A stretch of 64,000 nt of DNA from Aliiroseovarius sediminis. Its GTDB lineage: Bacteria > Pseudomonadota > Alphaproteobacteria > Rhodobacterales > Rhodobacteraceae. How positions within the stretch are numbered: the first letter of the stretch is position 1; each line of letters opens with the position of its first letter. A program made the translations under genes and the position numbers. The DNA is taken from contig NZ_JALBYP010000035.1 of assembly GCF_022678485.1 (NCBI RefSeq), positions 186,001 through 250,000 on the forward strand, written 5' to 3'. Below are positions 28,494-40,344 of the stretch, in pieces. The notes below the pieces were generated by a model. That model made no database searches and was not told the DNA's origin. It saw only the letters and a program-made list of their open reading frames with translations.

Positions 28494-28904
28494 TCAGGAC
28501 TTGACCGAAAGGCCTAGTTCGCTGCCCATAGCCTCGATATCCACCGAGCGCTTGGCGAGTTCGTCCAGGTTTTCAGGCGTCGCGTTTTGCGATGCAGCGG
28601 CGGCGTCGGATACGAATCCATCCAGAACATCTTGTGTCATTTCCGACACCGGAACAGCGCGTTCGGCCAGAATCGATGTGCCGACCGCTGTGATTTCCGC
28701 AAAGCCTCCGGTCACGGCAAATTCGGCGTTTCCCTCAGGCGCTTCGACGCGAACGATACCAGGACGCAACGTCGTGATCGTCGGTGCGTGGTTCGGCATC
28801 GCCGTCAGGTCACCATCAGCGCCCGGGAGCTGGACCGCTGTCGCCTGAAGTGAAGCCAGGCTTCGTTCAGGGGATACCAGATCAAATTGCATCGTATCAG
28901 CCAT
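28494..28904 (-). CDS. atpC: ATP synthase F1 epsilon subunit
   Basis: 136 residues. The N-terminal beta-sandwich begins MQFDLVSPERSLAS after a short MADT and contains VQLPGADGDLTAMPNHAPTITTLRPGIVRV. The C-terminal helical part is present but lacks the long E. coli-type second helix. It belongs to the central stalk and regulates ATPase activity. It is the last gene of atpHAGDC. Confidence 0.96.
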   Translation of the reverse strand: MADTMQFDLVSPERSLASLQATAVQLPGADGDLTAMPNHAPTITTLRPGIVRVEAPEGNAEFAVTGGFAEITAVGTSILAERAVPVSEMTQDVLDGFVSDAAAASQNATPENLDELAKRSVDIEAMGSELGLSVKS

Positions 28905-28915
28905 TCAGGGCCTCC

Positions 28916-30358
<1,443 letters not shown>

Positions 30359-31237
30359 TTAGAGCGCCTCGGCGCCCGAAATAATTTCGATGAGCTCGTT
30401 GGTGATCACAGCCTGACGCGAGCGGTTGTACTGAATGGTCAGTTTGTCGATCATCTCGCCAGCATTGCGGGTTGCGTTGTCCATGGCAGCCATACGCGCG
30501 CCTTGCTCGGATGCCGCATTTTCCAACAAGGCCGAGAAGACCTGAGTGGCCACGCCAGAGGGCAGAAGCGTTTTCAGGATGCCTTCTTCCGACGGCTCAT
30601 AGTCGTAGACGGTCGATGCCTCGGCCCCCTCTTCGGGTGCGTCGAAACTGGCCGGAATGACCTGCTTCTGGGTCGGAACCTGCGTGATCACACTTTCAAA
30701 GGTGTTGTAGAAGATCGTCGCAATATCGAACTCATCCTCGTTGAAGCGATGAATCAGGTCGTTGGCGATCGACTGCGCGTTGTCGTAGCCGACATTGCGC
30801 ACGCCCGACAAATCCACATGGCCGATCATGTGATCACCATATTCACGCCTCAACTGCTCGCGACCTTTTTTGCCGACAGTCAGGATCTTCACAGTCTTGC
30901 CAGATGCCAACAAGTCAGCTGCCTTGGCGCGCGCCAGTTTGACGATTGACGAGTTGAAACCACCGCAAAGTCCGCGTTCGGCGGTCATGACCACCAGCAG
31001 GTGGACCTGATCGGAACCCGAACCCGCCAGCAGTTTGGGCGCACTGTCCCCGCCTGTTGACGCGGAAGCCAACCCACCCAGAACGGCGTTGAACCGCTCT
31101 GCATAGGGGCGCCCAGCTTCGGCAGCCTCCTGCGCCCGCCGCAATTTCGCGGCGGCCACCATCTGCATGGCCTTCGTGATCTTACGAGTGTTCTTGACAC
31201 TCTGGATCCGGTTTTTGAGGTCCTTAAGGTTGGCCAT
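30359..31237 (-). CDS. atpG: ATP synthase F1 gamma subunit
   Basis: 292 residues. The N-terminal coiled-coil helix ([34 protein letters not shown]) and the C-terminal helix ([35 protein letters not shown]) are the conserved rotor parts. It couples F0 rotation to catalysis. Confidence 0.98.
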   Translation of the reverse strand: MANLKDLKNRIQSVKNTRKITKAMQMVAAAKLRRAQEAAEAGRPYAERFNAVLGGLASASTGGDSAPKLLAGSGSDQVHLLVVMTAERGLCGGFNSSIVKLARAKAADLLASGKTVKILTVGKKGREQLRREYGDHMIGHVDLSGVRNVGYDNAQSIANDLIHRFNEDEFDIATIFYNTFESVITQVPTQKQVIPASFDAPEEGAEASTVYDYEPSEEGILKTLLPSGVATQVFSALLENAASEQGARMAAMDNATRNAGEMIDKLTIQYNRSRQAVITNELIEIISGAEAL

Positions 31238-31252
31238 CGTTCAATGCCCCCC

Positions 31253-32791
31253 TTAAGCGAAGTCAGCGGCGAAGGCGTCCAGCGCAGCTTTGATTTTTTC
31301 CTCAAGCTCACCTTTAACCTTGCGGTCGTTGTTGGTGATGTCGTCAAGCAGGTCAGCATGTTTCTGGCGCAGATGGTTCAAAAGGCCATCCTCGAAACGC
31401 CCCACGTCGCCAACAGCAATCTTATCAAGATAGCCGTTGGTGCCCGCATAAATGACGCACACGATTTCCGCGTTGGTCAGCGGCGAGTATTGCGGCTGCT
31501 TCATCAACTCGGTCAGACGTGCACCACGGTTCAGCAGCTGTTGCGTTGCCGCATCAAGATCGGACCCGAATTGTGCGAAGGCTGCCATCTCGCGATACTG
31601 AGCCAGCGACAGTTTCACCGGACCGGCAACCGAAGACATGGCCTTGGTTTGCGCACTTGAGCCAACACGCGACACCGACAGACCGGTGTTCACGGCAGGG
31701 CGAATACCCTGATAGAACAGCTCGGTCTCAAGGAAGATCTGACCGTCGGTGATCGAAATGACGTTGGTCGGAATAAACGCAGACACGTCGCCGCCTTGGG
31801 TTTCGATAATCGGCAGAGCTGTCAGCGACCCGGAACCGTAATCTTCGTTCAGCTTGGCCGAACGCTCCAACAGGCGCGAGTGCAGATAGAAAACGTCACC
31901 CGGATAAGCTTCACGGCCCGGCGGGCGGCGCAGAAGCAGCGACATCTGGCGATAAGATACCGCCTGTTTCGACAAGTCATCATAGGTGATCAGGGCGTGG
32001 CGACCGTTGTCACGGAAATACTCGGCAATTGCGGTCGCGGCATAGGGGGCCAAGAACTGCATGGGCGCCGGGTCAGAGGCGGTTGCGGCCACAACGATAG
32101 AATATTCGATTGCGCCGCTTTCTTCCAGCTTCTTCACCAGCTGGGCGACGGTCGAACGCTTCTGACCAATAGCCACGTAAACGCAGTAGAGCTTCTTGCT
32201 CTCGTCATCGCCAGCCGCGTCGTTGTACGACTTCTGGTTCAACATGGCGTCCAGTGCCACGGCAGTCTTACCAGTTTGGCGGTCGCCAATGATCAGCTCA
32301 CGTTGGCCACGGCCAATCGGGATCATCGCGTCAACCGATTTCAGGCCGGTTGCCATCGGTTCATGAACCGATTTGCGCGGGATGATGCCCGGCGCCTTCA
32401 CGTCGGCCACGCCCCGCTTTTTCGCGTTGATCGGACCCTTGCCGTCGATCGGGTTGCCCAGACCGTCCACAACGCGACCCAGAAGCTCGTCACCGATTGG
32501 CACGTCCACGATCGAGTTCGTGCGCTTGACAGTGTCGCCTTCTTTAATGTCACGGTCCGACCCGAAGATAACAACACCAACGTTGTCGGCTTCAAGGTTC
32601 AGGGCCATTCCGCGGATACCACCGGGGAATTCGACCATTTCACCAGCCTGGACCTTATCAAGACCGTAGACGCGGGCGATACCATCACCCACTGACAAAA
32701 CGCGGCCGACTTCGGCCACTTCGGCATCTTGGCCGAAGTTCTTGATCTGGTCCTTCAGGATCGCAGAGATTTCTGCAGCTTGGATACCCAT
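31253..32791 (-). CDS. atpA: ATP synthase F1 alpha subunit
   Basis: 512 residues. The P-loop [24 protein letters not shown] and the [10 protein letters not shown] signature are present. It forms the non-catalytic nucleotide sites of F1. Its start shares one base with the atpH stop (TAATG-type overlap at 32791). Confidence 0.99.
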   Translation of the reverse strand: MGIQAAEISAILKDQIKNFGQDAEVAEVGRVLSVGDGIARVYGLDKVQAGEMVEFPGGIRGMALNLEADNVGVVIFGSDRDIKEGDTVKRTNSIVDVPIGDELLGRVVDGLGNPIDGKGPINAKKRGVADVKAPGIIPRKSVHEPMATGLKSVDAMIPIGRGQRELIIGDRQTGKTAVALDAMLNQKSYNDAAGDDESKKLYCVYVAIGQKRSTVAQLVKKLEESGAIEYSIVVAATASDPAPMQFLAPYAATAIAEYFRDNGRHALITYDDLSKQAVSYRQMSLLLRRPPGREAYPGDVFYLHSRLLERSAKLNEDYGSGSLTALPIIETQGGDVSAFIPTNVISITDGQIFLETELFYQGIRPAVNTGLSVSRVGSSAQTKAMSSVAGPVKLSLAQYREMAAFAQFGSDLDAATQQLLNRGARLTELMKQPQYSPLTNAEIVCVIYAGTNGYLDKIAVGDVGRFEDGLLNHLRQKHADLLDDITNNDRKVKGELEEKIKAALDAFAADFA

Positions 32792-33357
32792 TATCCGACC
32801 TCTTTCATGGAATTCTGAAGTGCATTAAGCTTCGCCCGGATCGAGGTATCGATCATGCGCGAGCCCACTTGGACGACAAGGCCACCGATGAGGGTTTCAT
32901 CGACGGAAAGGTTAATGTTCACATCCTTGCCGATAGAAGCCTTCAGGGCCTTGGCAAGTTTGTCTTGTTGCGCCTTGGTCATGGATTTGGCGGCGGTCAC
33001 CTTGGCGGTAACCTCACCCTTATCCTCGGCAATCAGGTCCCGCAGGGCTGAAATCAGTTGCGGCAGAACAAATAAACGCCGCTTCTGAGCCATCAGCCCA
33101 AGCGTATTCACGACCATCGGCGAAATTTTCATCTGTTTGGCGACAGCAGAGATTGCGGCACCCTGTTCATCCCGGCTGTAAACCGGTGAACTGATCAGGT
33201 CGCGAAGATCTTCGCTATCGGCGAGAGCAGCCTCAAGCGCGGCAACGTCCGCCTCGACTGCTTTCAGTTTCTTACCCTCTTTGGCCAAGTCAAAGACGGC
33301 AGTAGCATAACGCTGGGCAATGCCAGTTGAAATCGAGACTGGTTCGGACACGTCCAC
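32791..33357 (-). CDS. atpH: ATP synthase F1 delta subunit
   Basis: 188 residues. It begins [31 protein letters not shown], the usual delta/OSCP start, and ends [34 protein letters not shown]. It links F1 to the peripheral stalk. It is the first gene of the operon. F0 genes are not in this window, as is usual for alphaproteobacteria. Confidence 0.97.
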   Translation of the reverse strand: MDVSEPVSISTGIAQRYATAVFDLAKEGKKLKAVEADVAALEAALADSEDLRDLISSPVYSRDEQGAAISAVAKQMKISPMVVNTLGLMAQKRRLFVLPQLISALRDLIAEDKGEVTAKVTAAKSMTKAQQDKLAKALKASIGKDVNINLSVDETLIGGLVVQVGSRMIDTSIRAKLNALQNSMKEVG

Positions 33358-33727
33358 CCTTCCGATGTCTTTAGCCCCTTTGTGATCTGCCGGTTGGCAA
33401 ATCGGGGCGGCCTACAGATGCCGCAAGTTCTCGCGTGTCATCTAAATCGTCGAAGCGTTTAGCAGGGATATGCGCCCCTCGCAACAGGCTTGCATGGGTT
33501 ATCGCCAACATAAGCCCGCCTTTTTCAGGCTTCTGCCGGCGGACGGGTGGCAGACCCTTTGACCCAAGGGAAAAAACCGCCCCACAACGGCGCGAAGTGT
33601 CACATCCCGGTTACAGTCGCGCGCGATGCGTCCTGCGCAAATTCGCGGCTGACCGCGTGACCCGTTGCGCCGGATGCCCGCAACCCGGTCGCTGATTCTG
33701 CCTTTGCAAACTAAAGGCGCAAACGAA
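33358..33727. other. Intergenic region upstream of the atp operon
   Basis: 370 bases without a supported gene. Short frames on both strands (for example 33435-33695 and 33499-33765) show no family features and are arginine/proline-rich shadows. It must hold the atpH promoter and the end of the methyltransferase transcript. No convincing terminator hairpin was seen. Confidence 0.55.
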
Positions 33728-34492
33728 TTAGTCAGCAGATCGCGAGGCGCTGGGTTCAGGGGCACCCAGCCCCCCCAACACTTTCAGGGGGCGCTTGACC
33801 GCTTGCGCAAGGCCCGGCCGTTTGGGTGCGGGGATCTGTTTTGACACCTCGACCATCAAAACGCCGCCTGCGGGGATCAGAGGCAACTGCACGCCAACGC
33901 GCTCCCAGAAATTACCGGTCTTCAGCCAAAACCGCTTGGACGAGGGTGGCTGATGCAGCGCCGACAGATGACGTTCGACGCGAAAACCATTTTCTTTCAA
34001 CAACCCCTCAAGCTGGGTCAGCGTATAGGGACGACCATAACCGAAGGGTGTCGCGTCCGATCTGGCCCACAGCCCAGCGCGATTCGGTGTAATAAACAAC
34101 GCACGGCCACCGGGGCCAAGCACACGGTAAGCTTCTTGCAGCATAATGGCCGGGGTCTCGGATGTTTCAAGCCCGTGCATCACCACAAGTTTGTCCACCA
34201 CGCCGGTATCCAGCGGCCACGCCGTATCCTCGACCAAGACCGAGACATTCTTCATCCCTGCTGGCCAAGCCATCACCCCTTGCGGGGCCGGCATCAGCCC
34301 CAGCACCCTGCGCGCCGACGTCAAATATGGCCGCAAAAGGGGAACGGCAAAACCAAAGCCCGCAACCGTCTGCCCCTTAGTTCGTGCAGGCTGCCACATC
34401 TCGACCACCTTATCACGAATGGCCTTTTGCGCCGCACGCCCCAGCATACTGCGATAATAGAAGTTTCGAAGATCCTGCACATCAAGATGCAT
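33728..34492 (-). CDS. Class I SAM-dependent methyltransferase
   Basis: 254 residues from [29 protein letters not shown]; this start fits relatives better than 34528. The SAM fold appears as [13 protein letters not shown] (a diverged glycine motif I), then [40 protein letters not shown]. The family is widespread in alphaproteobacteria next to varied genes. The acceptor molecule is unknown. Confidence 0.85.
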   Translation of the reverse strand: MHLDVQDLRNFYYRSMLGRAAQKAIRDKVVEMWQPARTKGQTVAGFGFAVPLLRPYLTSARRVLGLMPAPQGVMAWPAGMKNVSVLVEDTAWPLDTGVVDKLVVMHGLETSETPAIMLQEAYRVLGPGGRALFITPNRAGLWARSDATPFGYGRPYTLTQLEGLLKENGFRVERHLSALHQPPSSKRFWLKTGNFWERVGVQLPLIPAGGVLMVEVSKQIPAPKRPGLAQAVKRPLKVLGGLGAPEPSASRSAD

Positions 34493-34593
34493 GATACTTT
34501 CCGCCGCCTGCCCGGTTTCGATGGTCAAAGACTATCTGATCATTTTCAAATTGGAATGCGCGGCGCTCAGAAATCGTTCGCGCCGACGTTTTT

Positions 34594-35259
34594 TCAAACG
34601 TCGGACCGCGCCAAGTGCGACCGCGTCTGGCGCATCACCAATGCCAAATTATTCGCTGGCATCTCGATCAAATCGACACGCGTCAGTCCGGCGTCGGCGG
34701 CCCACGTCTCGACTGCTTCGATGTCTTTATAGCCGGCACCTGGGTTTTGGTCGGTCAGGGATGCATGAAAGACGCGGTCCCCGTCCGACCGAAACGCGCC
34801 ACCGATACGAAAGGGGCCATACAAAAACCAATGGCCGGAAGGCGACAGATTGCGCGCCACCCCATTGATGACCGCCTGCGCGGCTTGGATATCAATCAAG
34901 TGCATTAAGTTTACCGTCATCACCATCGCGAACGGGCCGGTACGCCAACTGGGGGCGGTTGCATCCAAAACCTGCGCAACGCGCATGTTTTGCGCGCCTT
35001 TGTGCGCCCGCCACGCATCAATACTGATCAAACGTTCCGCGTCGATATCGGTGGGTTGCCAGATCGTATCGGGGAATGCCCGCGCCATGGCGACCGCATG
35101 TTCGCCAGTGCCTGATGCAATCTCAAGCGCGACGCCACGGGGGGGGACAAAGGGTCTTATCGCTGACAGGATCGGTGCCAGATTACGCGCCGCCGATGGC
35201 GCAAACAATCGCCCATCATCTTGCCCTTCCGCCGTTGGATGCGGCAGTTCTTGTGCCAT
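34594..35259 (-). CDS. DUF938 SAM-dependent methyltransferase
   Basis: 221 residues from MAQELPHPTAEGQDDGRLFAPSAARN, with the DUF938 start DGRLFAPSAARNLAPILSAI. SAM motif I is ALEIASGTGEHAVAMA, followed by WQPTDID and NLMHLI. The C-terminal part ends in LIEMPANNLALVMRQ. The longer frame to 35337 approaches gloB on the other strand and is not needed. Its substrate is unknown. Confidence 0.88.
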   Translation of the reverse strand: MAQELPHPTAEGQDDGRLFAPSAARNLAPILSAIRPFVPPRGVALEIASGTGEHAVAMARAFPDTIWQPTDIDAERLISIDAWRAHKGAQNMRVAQVLDATAPSWRTGPFAMVMTVNLMHLIDIQAAQAVINGVARNLSPSGHWFLYGPFRIGGAFRSDGDRVFHASLTDQNPGAGYKDIEAVETWAADAGLTRVDLIEMPANNLALVMRQTRSHLARSDV

Positions 35260-35337
35260 ATCAGCCCCCCAGACTGCCTGCAGTATTGAGCCTTGACCCC
35301 GTTTGGGCAAGAGTAGAGATGAAAACCGGAGAAACAC

Positions 35338-36102
35338 ATGCTTACCTTGGTCACAATCCCCTGCCTAACCGACAACTATGCCTTCCTGTTGCATGACAAG
35401 GAAACCGGGCGCACCGCGCTGATCGACGCACCCGAAGCGGCTCCGATTCTGGCCGAAATATCGACGCGCGGCTGGGAACTTTCGGATATCTGGCTGACCC
35501 ATCATCACCCGGACCATATTCAGGGCGTCGCCGACGTCGTCACGGCAACTGGTGCGCGGGTGATTGGCGCCAAGGCCGATGCCCATCGCCTGCCCGATCT
35601 GGCCCTTGCCTGCGACGATGGCGACAACTTCGACTTTGCGGGGCATGACGTACATGTAATGGATGTATCCGGCCACACCATTGGCCACATCGCCTTTCAC
35701 GTACCCGATGCGGACGTGGTCTTTACCGGCGATAGCCTGATGGCGTTGGGATGCGGGCGCTTGTTTGAGGGTTCCCCTGATCAGATGTGGGCCAGCCTTT
35801 CCCGGCTTTCGGCACTACCAGCGGACACCTTGGTCTGCTCTGGCCATGAATATACGGCTTCAAATGCCGCCTTTGCCGCCACGATAGAACCTGAAAACGA
35901 CGCTTTGAAACAGCGGATGGACGACATCACGAAGCTGCGCGATGCCGGTCAGCCCACGGTGCCATCGCGTCTGACTGACGAACTTGCAACCAATCCTTTT
36001 CTGCGCGCCCACTTGTCCGACGTGAAAGCCGCCCTACATATGGAAGCCGCCACCGATACCGACGTGTTTGCCGAAATTCGGCGCCGCAAAGATAATTTCT
36101 GA
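35338..36102 (+). CDS. gloB: Hydroxyacylglutathione hydrolase (glyoxalase II)
   Basis: 254 residues. The metallo-beta-lactamase motif T54-H55-H-H57-P-D59-H60 binds the two metals, with further ligands in SGHTIGHIAF, FTGDSL and CSGHEYT. A C-terminal glyoxalase II domain ends in NPFLRAHL...EIRRRKDNF. It releases glutathione and D-lactate from S-D-lactoylglutathione. It is divergent from the DUF938 gene. Confidence 0.94.
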   Translation: MLTLVTIPCLTDNYAFLLHDKETGRTALIDAPEAAPILAEISTRGWELSDIWLTHHHPDHIQGVADVVTATGARVIGAKADAHRLPDLALACDDGDNFDFAGHDVHVMDVSGHTIGHIAFHVPDADVVFTGDSLMALGCGRLFEGSPDQMWASLSRLSALPADTLVCSGHEYTASNAAFAATIEPENDALKQRMDDITKLRDAGQPTVPSRLTDELATNPFLRAHLSDVKAALHMEAATDTDVFAEIRRRKDNF

Positions 36103-36259
36103 CAGTCAAATTCGATCAATCACGCCTGCGAGAGCGAAAATTGACAAGAAAAGGCTTGAAGAAGCGGCCGGAAAACCGAACTTTAATTATATGAGGCGAC
36201 GGTAAAGGCGGCGAACCGCCACGCGGCAGATCCCGCACTAATTACGAGGAGTGTTCAAC

Positions 36260-38584
36260 GTGCCATCTTTCTCAAAACCGCTCGAAGAAGCCATTCACCA
36301 CGCATTGGCGTTGGCGAATGAGCGCAAGCACGAGCTGGCAACGCTGGAACACCTGCTTCTCGCGCTGCTGGACGAACCCGATGCTGCCCGCGTGATGCAG
36401 GCCTGCTCGGTCGATCTGGACGTGCTGCGCAAAGTTCTGGTCGAATTCATCGACGACGAACTGACCACGTTGATCACTGATCTCGAAGGCAGCGAGGCCG
36501 TGCCGACCGCCGCCTTCCAACGGGTCATTCAACGCGCCGCCATACATGTTCAAAGCTCTGGCCGGACCGAGGTCACAGGCGCCAACGTGTTGGTCGCGAT
36601 CTTTGCCGAACGCGAATCAAATGCCGCCTTCTTCCTGCAAGAGCAGGACATGACACGCTATGACGCGGTAAACTACATCGCCCACGGTGTGGCGAAAGAC
36701 TCAAGCTTCGGTGAAGCTCGCCCGATCTCTGGTACGCCGGATTTTGAAGAGGACGTGCAAGACGCCCAGCCTGCCGAAGAAAACGACAGCGCGCTGGCGA
36801 AATACTGCGTCGATCTGAACGCGAAAGCCCGTGAGGGCGAAATCGACCCCCTGATCGGTCGCGCCCACGAGGTTGAGCGCTGCATCCAGGTGCTGTGCCG
36901 CCGCCGCAAGAACAACCCGCTTCTGGTAGGCGATCCCGGCGTGGGCAAGACCGCAATTGCTGAAGGTCTGGCGGCCAAGATCGTCGGCGGTGAAACACCC
37001 GAAATCCTGTCGGAAACGACGATCTATTCGCTGGATATGGGCGCGCTTCTGGCGGGCACCCGATATCGTGGTGACTTCGAAGAGCGTCTGAAGGCGGTGA
37101 TGAAAGAGCTAGAGGATCATCCCGACGCAGTTCTCTTCATTGACGAGATTCACACCGTGATTGGCGCCGGGGCCACATCGGGCGGGGCGATGGATGCCTC
37201 GAACCTTCTGAAGCCCGCGCTTCAGGGTGGCAAGCTGCGGTGCATGGGCTCGACCACCTATAAGGAGTTCCGCCAGCATTTCGAAAAGGATCGCGCGCTT
37301 AGCCGCCGGTTCCAGAAGATCGACATCAACGAACCGACCGTCGATGATGCGGTGAAGATTCTGAAAGGTCTGAAACCCTATTTCGAAGATCACCACAGCG
37401 TTAAATACACCGCGGATGCGATCAAAAGCGCGGTGGAGCTTTCTGATCGCTATGTCAATGATCGCAAACTGCCCGACAAGGCCATTGATGTGATTGACGA
37501 AGCCGGGGCTGCACAGCACCTTCTTGCACAAAGCAAGCGGAAGAAGACCATCGGCGTCAAAGATATCGAAGCGGTCGTGGCCAAGATCGCCCGCATTCCT
37601 CCGAAAAGCGTATCGAAAGACGATGCAGAAACTCTGCGCGATCTTGAGAAATCGCTTAAACGCGTCGTGTTTGGGCAGGACACGGCGATCGAATCGCTGG
37701 CTTCAGCCATCAAGCTGGCGCGCGCGGGATTGCGCGAACCCGAAAAGCCCATCGGTAACTACCTGTTTGCCGGTCCCACGGGTGTTGGCAAGACCGAGGT
37801 TGCCAAGCAGTTGGCCGACAATCTAGGGGTCGAGCTTCTGCGCTTTGACATGTCCGAATACATGGAAAAGCACGCAGTTTCACGCCTTATCGGTGCCCCT
37901 CCGGGCTATGTCGGCTTTGATCAGGGTGGTCTGCTGACTGATGGCGTTGATCAACATCCCCACTGTGTGCTGCTTCTGGACGAAATCGAGAAAGCACACC
38001 CGGATGTTTACAACATCTTGTTGCAGGTGATGGATAATGGCGAGTTGACGGACCACAACGGGCGCACCGTCAGCTTTCGCAACGTGGTCTTGATCATGAC
38101 CTCGAACGCGGGTGCTGCGGAATTGGCCAAATCAGCCATCGGCTTCGGTCGCGACCGTCGCGAAGGCGAAGACACCGCCGCGATCGAACGCACCTTCACG
38201 CCGGAATTCCGCAACCGTCTGGATGCAGTCATCAGCTTCGCACCACTCGGCAAAGAAGTGATTCTGCAAGTGGTCGAGAAATTCGTACTGCAACTTGAAG
38301 CCCAGCTTCTGGATCGCGGCGTCAGCATCGAACTGACACGCGCCGCAGCCGAATGGATTGCTGAAAAAGGCTATGACGATCGGATGGGCGCCCGCCCCTT
38401 GGCGCGCGTCATTCAGGAACACATCAAGAAACCGCTGGCGGAAGAACTGCTGTTTGGCAAGCTGTCTAAAGGCGGTCTGGTGCAGGTGAGTGTGAAGAAC
38501 GGCAAGCTGGATTTGCAGATGGACAAGCCAAAAGACCCGCAGTTGGGATCGCGCAAACGCCCACCGCTTCTGACAGCCGACTGA
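36260..38584 (+). CDS. clpA: ATP-dependent Clp protease ATPase subunit ClpA
   Basis: 774 residues. The GTG start at 36260 (MPSFSKPLEEAIHHALALAN) is preferred over GTG at 36251 because GAGGA lies 9 bases ahead of it. The N-domain (about 1-145) is followed by two AAA+ modules with Walker A GDPGVGKT and GPTGVGKT. The loop for ClpP binding is expected in the second module. ClpA unfolds proteins for ClpP and uses the ClpS adaptor. clpS is not in the 148-base gap upstream, where it often lies. Confidence 0.96.
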   Translation: MPSFSKPLEEAIHHALALANERKHELATLEHLLLALLDEPDAARVMQACSVDLDVLRKVLVEFIDDELTTLITDLEGSEAVPTAAFQRVIQRAAIHVQSSGRTEVTGANVLVAIFAERESNAAFFLQEQDMTRYDAVNYIAHGVAKDSSFGEARPISGTPDFEEDVQDAQPAEENDSALAKYCVDLNAKAREGEIDPLIGRAHEVERCIQVLCRRRKNNPLLVGDPGVGKTAIAEGLAAKIVGGETPEILSETTIYSLDMGALLAGTRYRGDFEERLKAVMKELEDHPDAVLFIDEIHTVIGAGATSGGAMDASNLLKPALQGGKLRCMGSTTYKEFRQHFEKDRALSRRFQKIDINEPTVDDAVKILKGLKPYFEDHHSVKYTADAIKSAVELSDRYVNDRKLPDKAIDVIDEAGAAQHLLAQSKRKKTIGVKDIEAVVAKIARIPPKSVSKDDAETLRDLEKSLKRVVFGQDTAIESLASAIKLARAGLREPEKPIGNYLFAGPTGVGKTEVAKQLADNLGVELLRFDMSEYMEKHAVSRLIGAPPGYVGFDQGGLLTDGVDQHPHCVLLLDEIEKAHPDVYNILLQVMDNGELTDHNGRTVSFRNVVLIMTSNAGAAELAKSAIGFGRDRREGEDTAAIERTFTPEFRNRLDAVISFAPLGKEVILQVVEKFVLQLEAQLLDRGVSIELTRAAAEWIAEKGYDDRMGARPLARVIQEHIKKPLAEELLFGKLSKGGLVQVSVKNGKLDLQMDKPKDPQLGSRKRPPLLTAD

Positions 38585-38650
38585 CGGCACCTGAAATGAA
38601 CGACAAATAAGGATCGCGAACGTCCTCCAAGCCCCTTATCGGATGTGTTG

Positions 38651-38679
38651 AAAGGCCTCGGCAAGCAGTCGGGGCCTTT
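38651..38679 (+). terminator. Terminator after clpA
   Basis: AAAGGCCTC and GGGGCCTTT form a 9-pair stem with one G-T pair around an 11-base loop, followed by CGTTCGTT. It lies 66 bases after the clpA stop. Confidence 0.7.
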
Positions 38680-39135
38680 CGTTCGTTATCTGCCGGCTCC
38701 GCTACTGGGCACAGGGACTGCGGGAAACCTTCGATCAGTCTCGCTGATCACCGCGTTTCCGTAGTCGGACCTGCCTTTCTGGTTCCTCATCACACCACAC
38801 AAGCAAAGAACTATGGCAGGTTTTTATCATCCAAGGCCTTCTGGAAAGACTGCCGGTTGATGAGCGCACGAAGATGGCCCAATTTCTCGTGTCCTAGGCC
38901 AAGCGCAATCTTTCCACGGTCCATTCCCAAATCCAGCGTGAAGAGCTGAGTATGAAGCTGATCAAATCCTCCGGGACAGTTGGCGAAGATCGGCCTCAAC
39001 CGCCGAAGAGATCACGTTCGCAGATATTTCACTTGGCAGCCCTATTCCATTGCCGGGGTCGTTTCGTGTCGCGTGATCCCATCCAGTTGTGATGAAAGCA
39101 AAGATTTCGATGATACTGACCAGCGTTACGGGCAT
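38680..39135. other. Gene-poor stretch beside a decayed element
   Basis: No gene is supported. A 62-residue minus-strand frame at 38811-38999 begins MRPIFANCPGGFDQLHT, has no recognised family and may be debris. The reading is consistent with decayed accessory DNA between clpA and the broken transposase-like gene. Confidence 0.45.
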
Positions 39136-40170
39136 TTAGCGGAAGTGCCAGTCTACGGTCCCGCCATTCGCACTCGGTGTCGAGAGTGGACGTGGAGCAG
39201 GATGAACGTTGCTTCGGATCATGTAGAAATAGCTGTCGACGCTCAGAGGGGTGCCAATGCACATCAACAGCGCGCATCGCTCGATCGAAATATCCGGCCG
39301 ATCCGACTTGAGATCAATGACACGGTAGAGTTCTGACTTGGTGTGATAAGGCCAATCAAATGGCGCGGCACGCGGTCGCCACGCAAGCCGCCTCAAGATC
39401 TCGCTGTCGAACTTCGAAACCATGCTGCGAAGCATCAGTGAGGGGGCGAATTGATGGATGTCCTGCCGCACGAAGCCGCTTTCGTGAGGCAACCGAAGGC
39501 CGAGATCAACAGCCGCAAGACCCTCGCAAACGATCTCGGCCCCAGCGGTGACCTTATCGAGGTATTTCTTGAACTCGGACCCCGTCCAGAAACGCTCATG
39601 GCACCACCAGCAGTGGCCTTTTGCCAGATATCATTGGCCGCCATATCCACTTTGATCTTCGCCATATCGCCCGAGGATCGAACCGGAGTTGCCCAAGGGC
39701 GATGAAGCCCGAACTGCGTGCGCAATGCAGAGGTGCTGCACGGCTAGCGACGTGCGCCTCTTGCGGTCGGGCCGGCCACCGTGTCTCTTCCAGTCATCAT
39801 CTTGAAGATTACCGGCCTGGTGGTCGGTGACCTGCCGAATTCGATTACAGAGGGAATCCAACTCTTGGTAGACGCCAGGTGGCGCAACATCGGCAATCTC
39901 AATGATCCTCGATAGAGAGGTTCCGTGAACTAGAAGGTTCCGGATCTGCCCCGTCTTGGCTTGCCGCCGATGATTGCGTGCTGGATATCCGAGGGCAAAC
40001 GTAGATCGACACCACGTGCGGGCGTAGCGCTGATGCCAGGCCTTGGTCCGTCAGTCTTCCCGCAAAGATCGCGCCGCTTCTCGGCGGTCTTGCCGTGCAA
40101 GACGCACTGCGCATTCCGGTAAGAGCCCACATCTACGCCGACAAACCGTAGTTGAATGCGTCCTTTCAGG
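39136..40170 (-). pseudogene. Frameshifted transposase-like gene
   Basis: Adjacent minus-strand pieces in different frames read as one protein. From about 40170 the first reads FVGVDVGSYRNAQCVLHGK. After a shift near 40050, WHQRYARTWCRSTFALGYPA leads into a helix-turn-helix-like LVHGTSLSRIIEIADVAPPG. Further shifts occur near 39770 and 39610. The last piece reads ERFWTGSEFKKYLDKVTAGA...HESGFVRQDIHQFAPSLMLRSMVSKF and stops at 39136. A Cys-rich start followed by a helix-turn-helix recalls IS1-type InsA and other zinc-ribbon transposases. The family is inferred and no terminal repeats were found. Confidence 0.6.
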
Positions 40171-40296
40171 GCTATTGCAGATGTTCCGCACGACGGACTT
40201 CACCCGACACGTCCTTGATGGGTTCGTTCAAGTCGCGTTTCTAAGGATAAGGTTGACCGCAATGTGACCAACCGAAGTAGTTTCGCCATCACATCT

Positions 40297-40325
40297 GGCA
40301 AAGAGGCTTGGGCAGCCTCTTTGCC
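40297..40325 (-). terminator. Hairpin after the MotB-like gene
   Basis: GGCAAAGAGGCT and AGCCTCTTTGCC form a perfect 12-base-pair stem with a 5-base loop, 20 bases past the stop of the MotB/OmpA-like gene. There is no T-tract, but its place between a gene end and debris suits a terminator. Confidence 0.65.
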
Positions 40326-40344
40326 TTCCATTCCATGAGTGGCC

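Noticed and set aside
33435-33765. Small frames in the atpH upstream region
   Set aside because: They are Arg/Pro-rich, overlap each other on opposite strands and lack start signals.
38811-38999. 62-residue minus-strand frame as a gene
   Set aside because: It has no ribosome binding site or family features and lies in a decayed region; kept only as a note.
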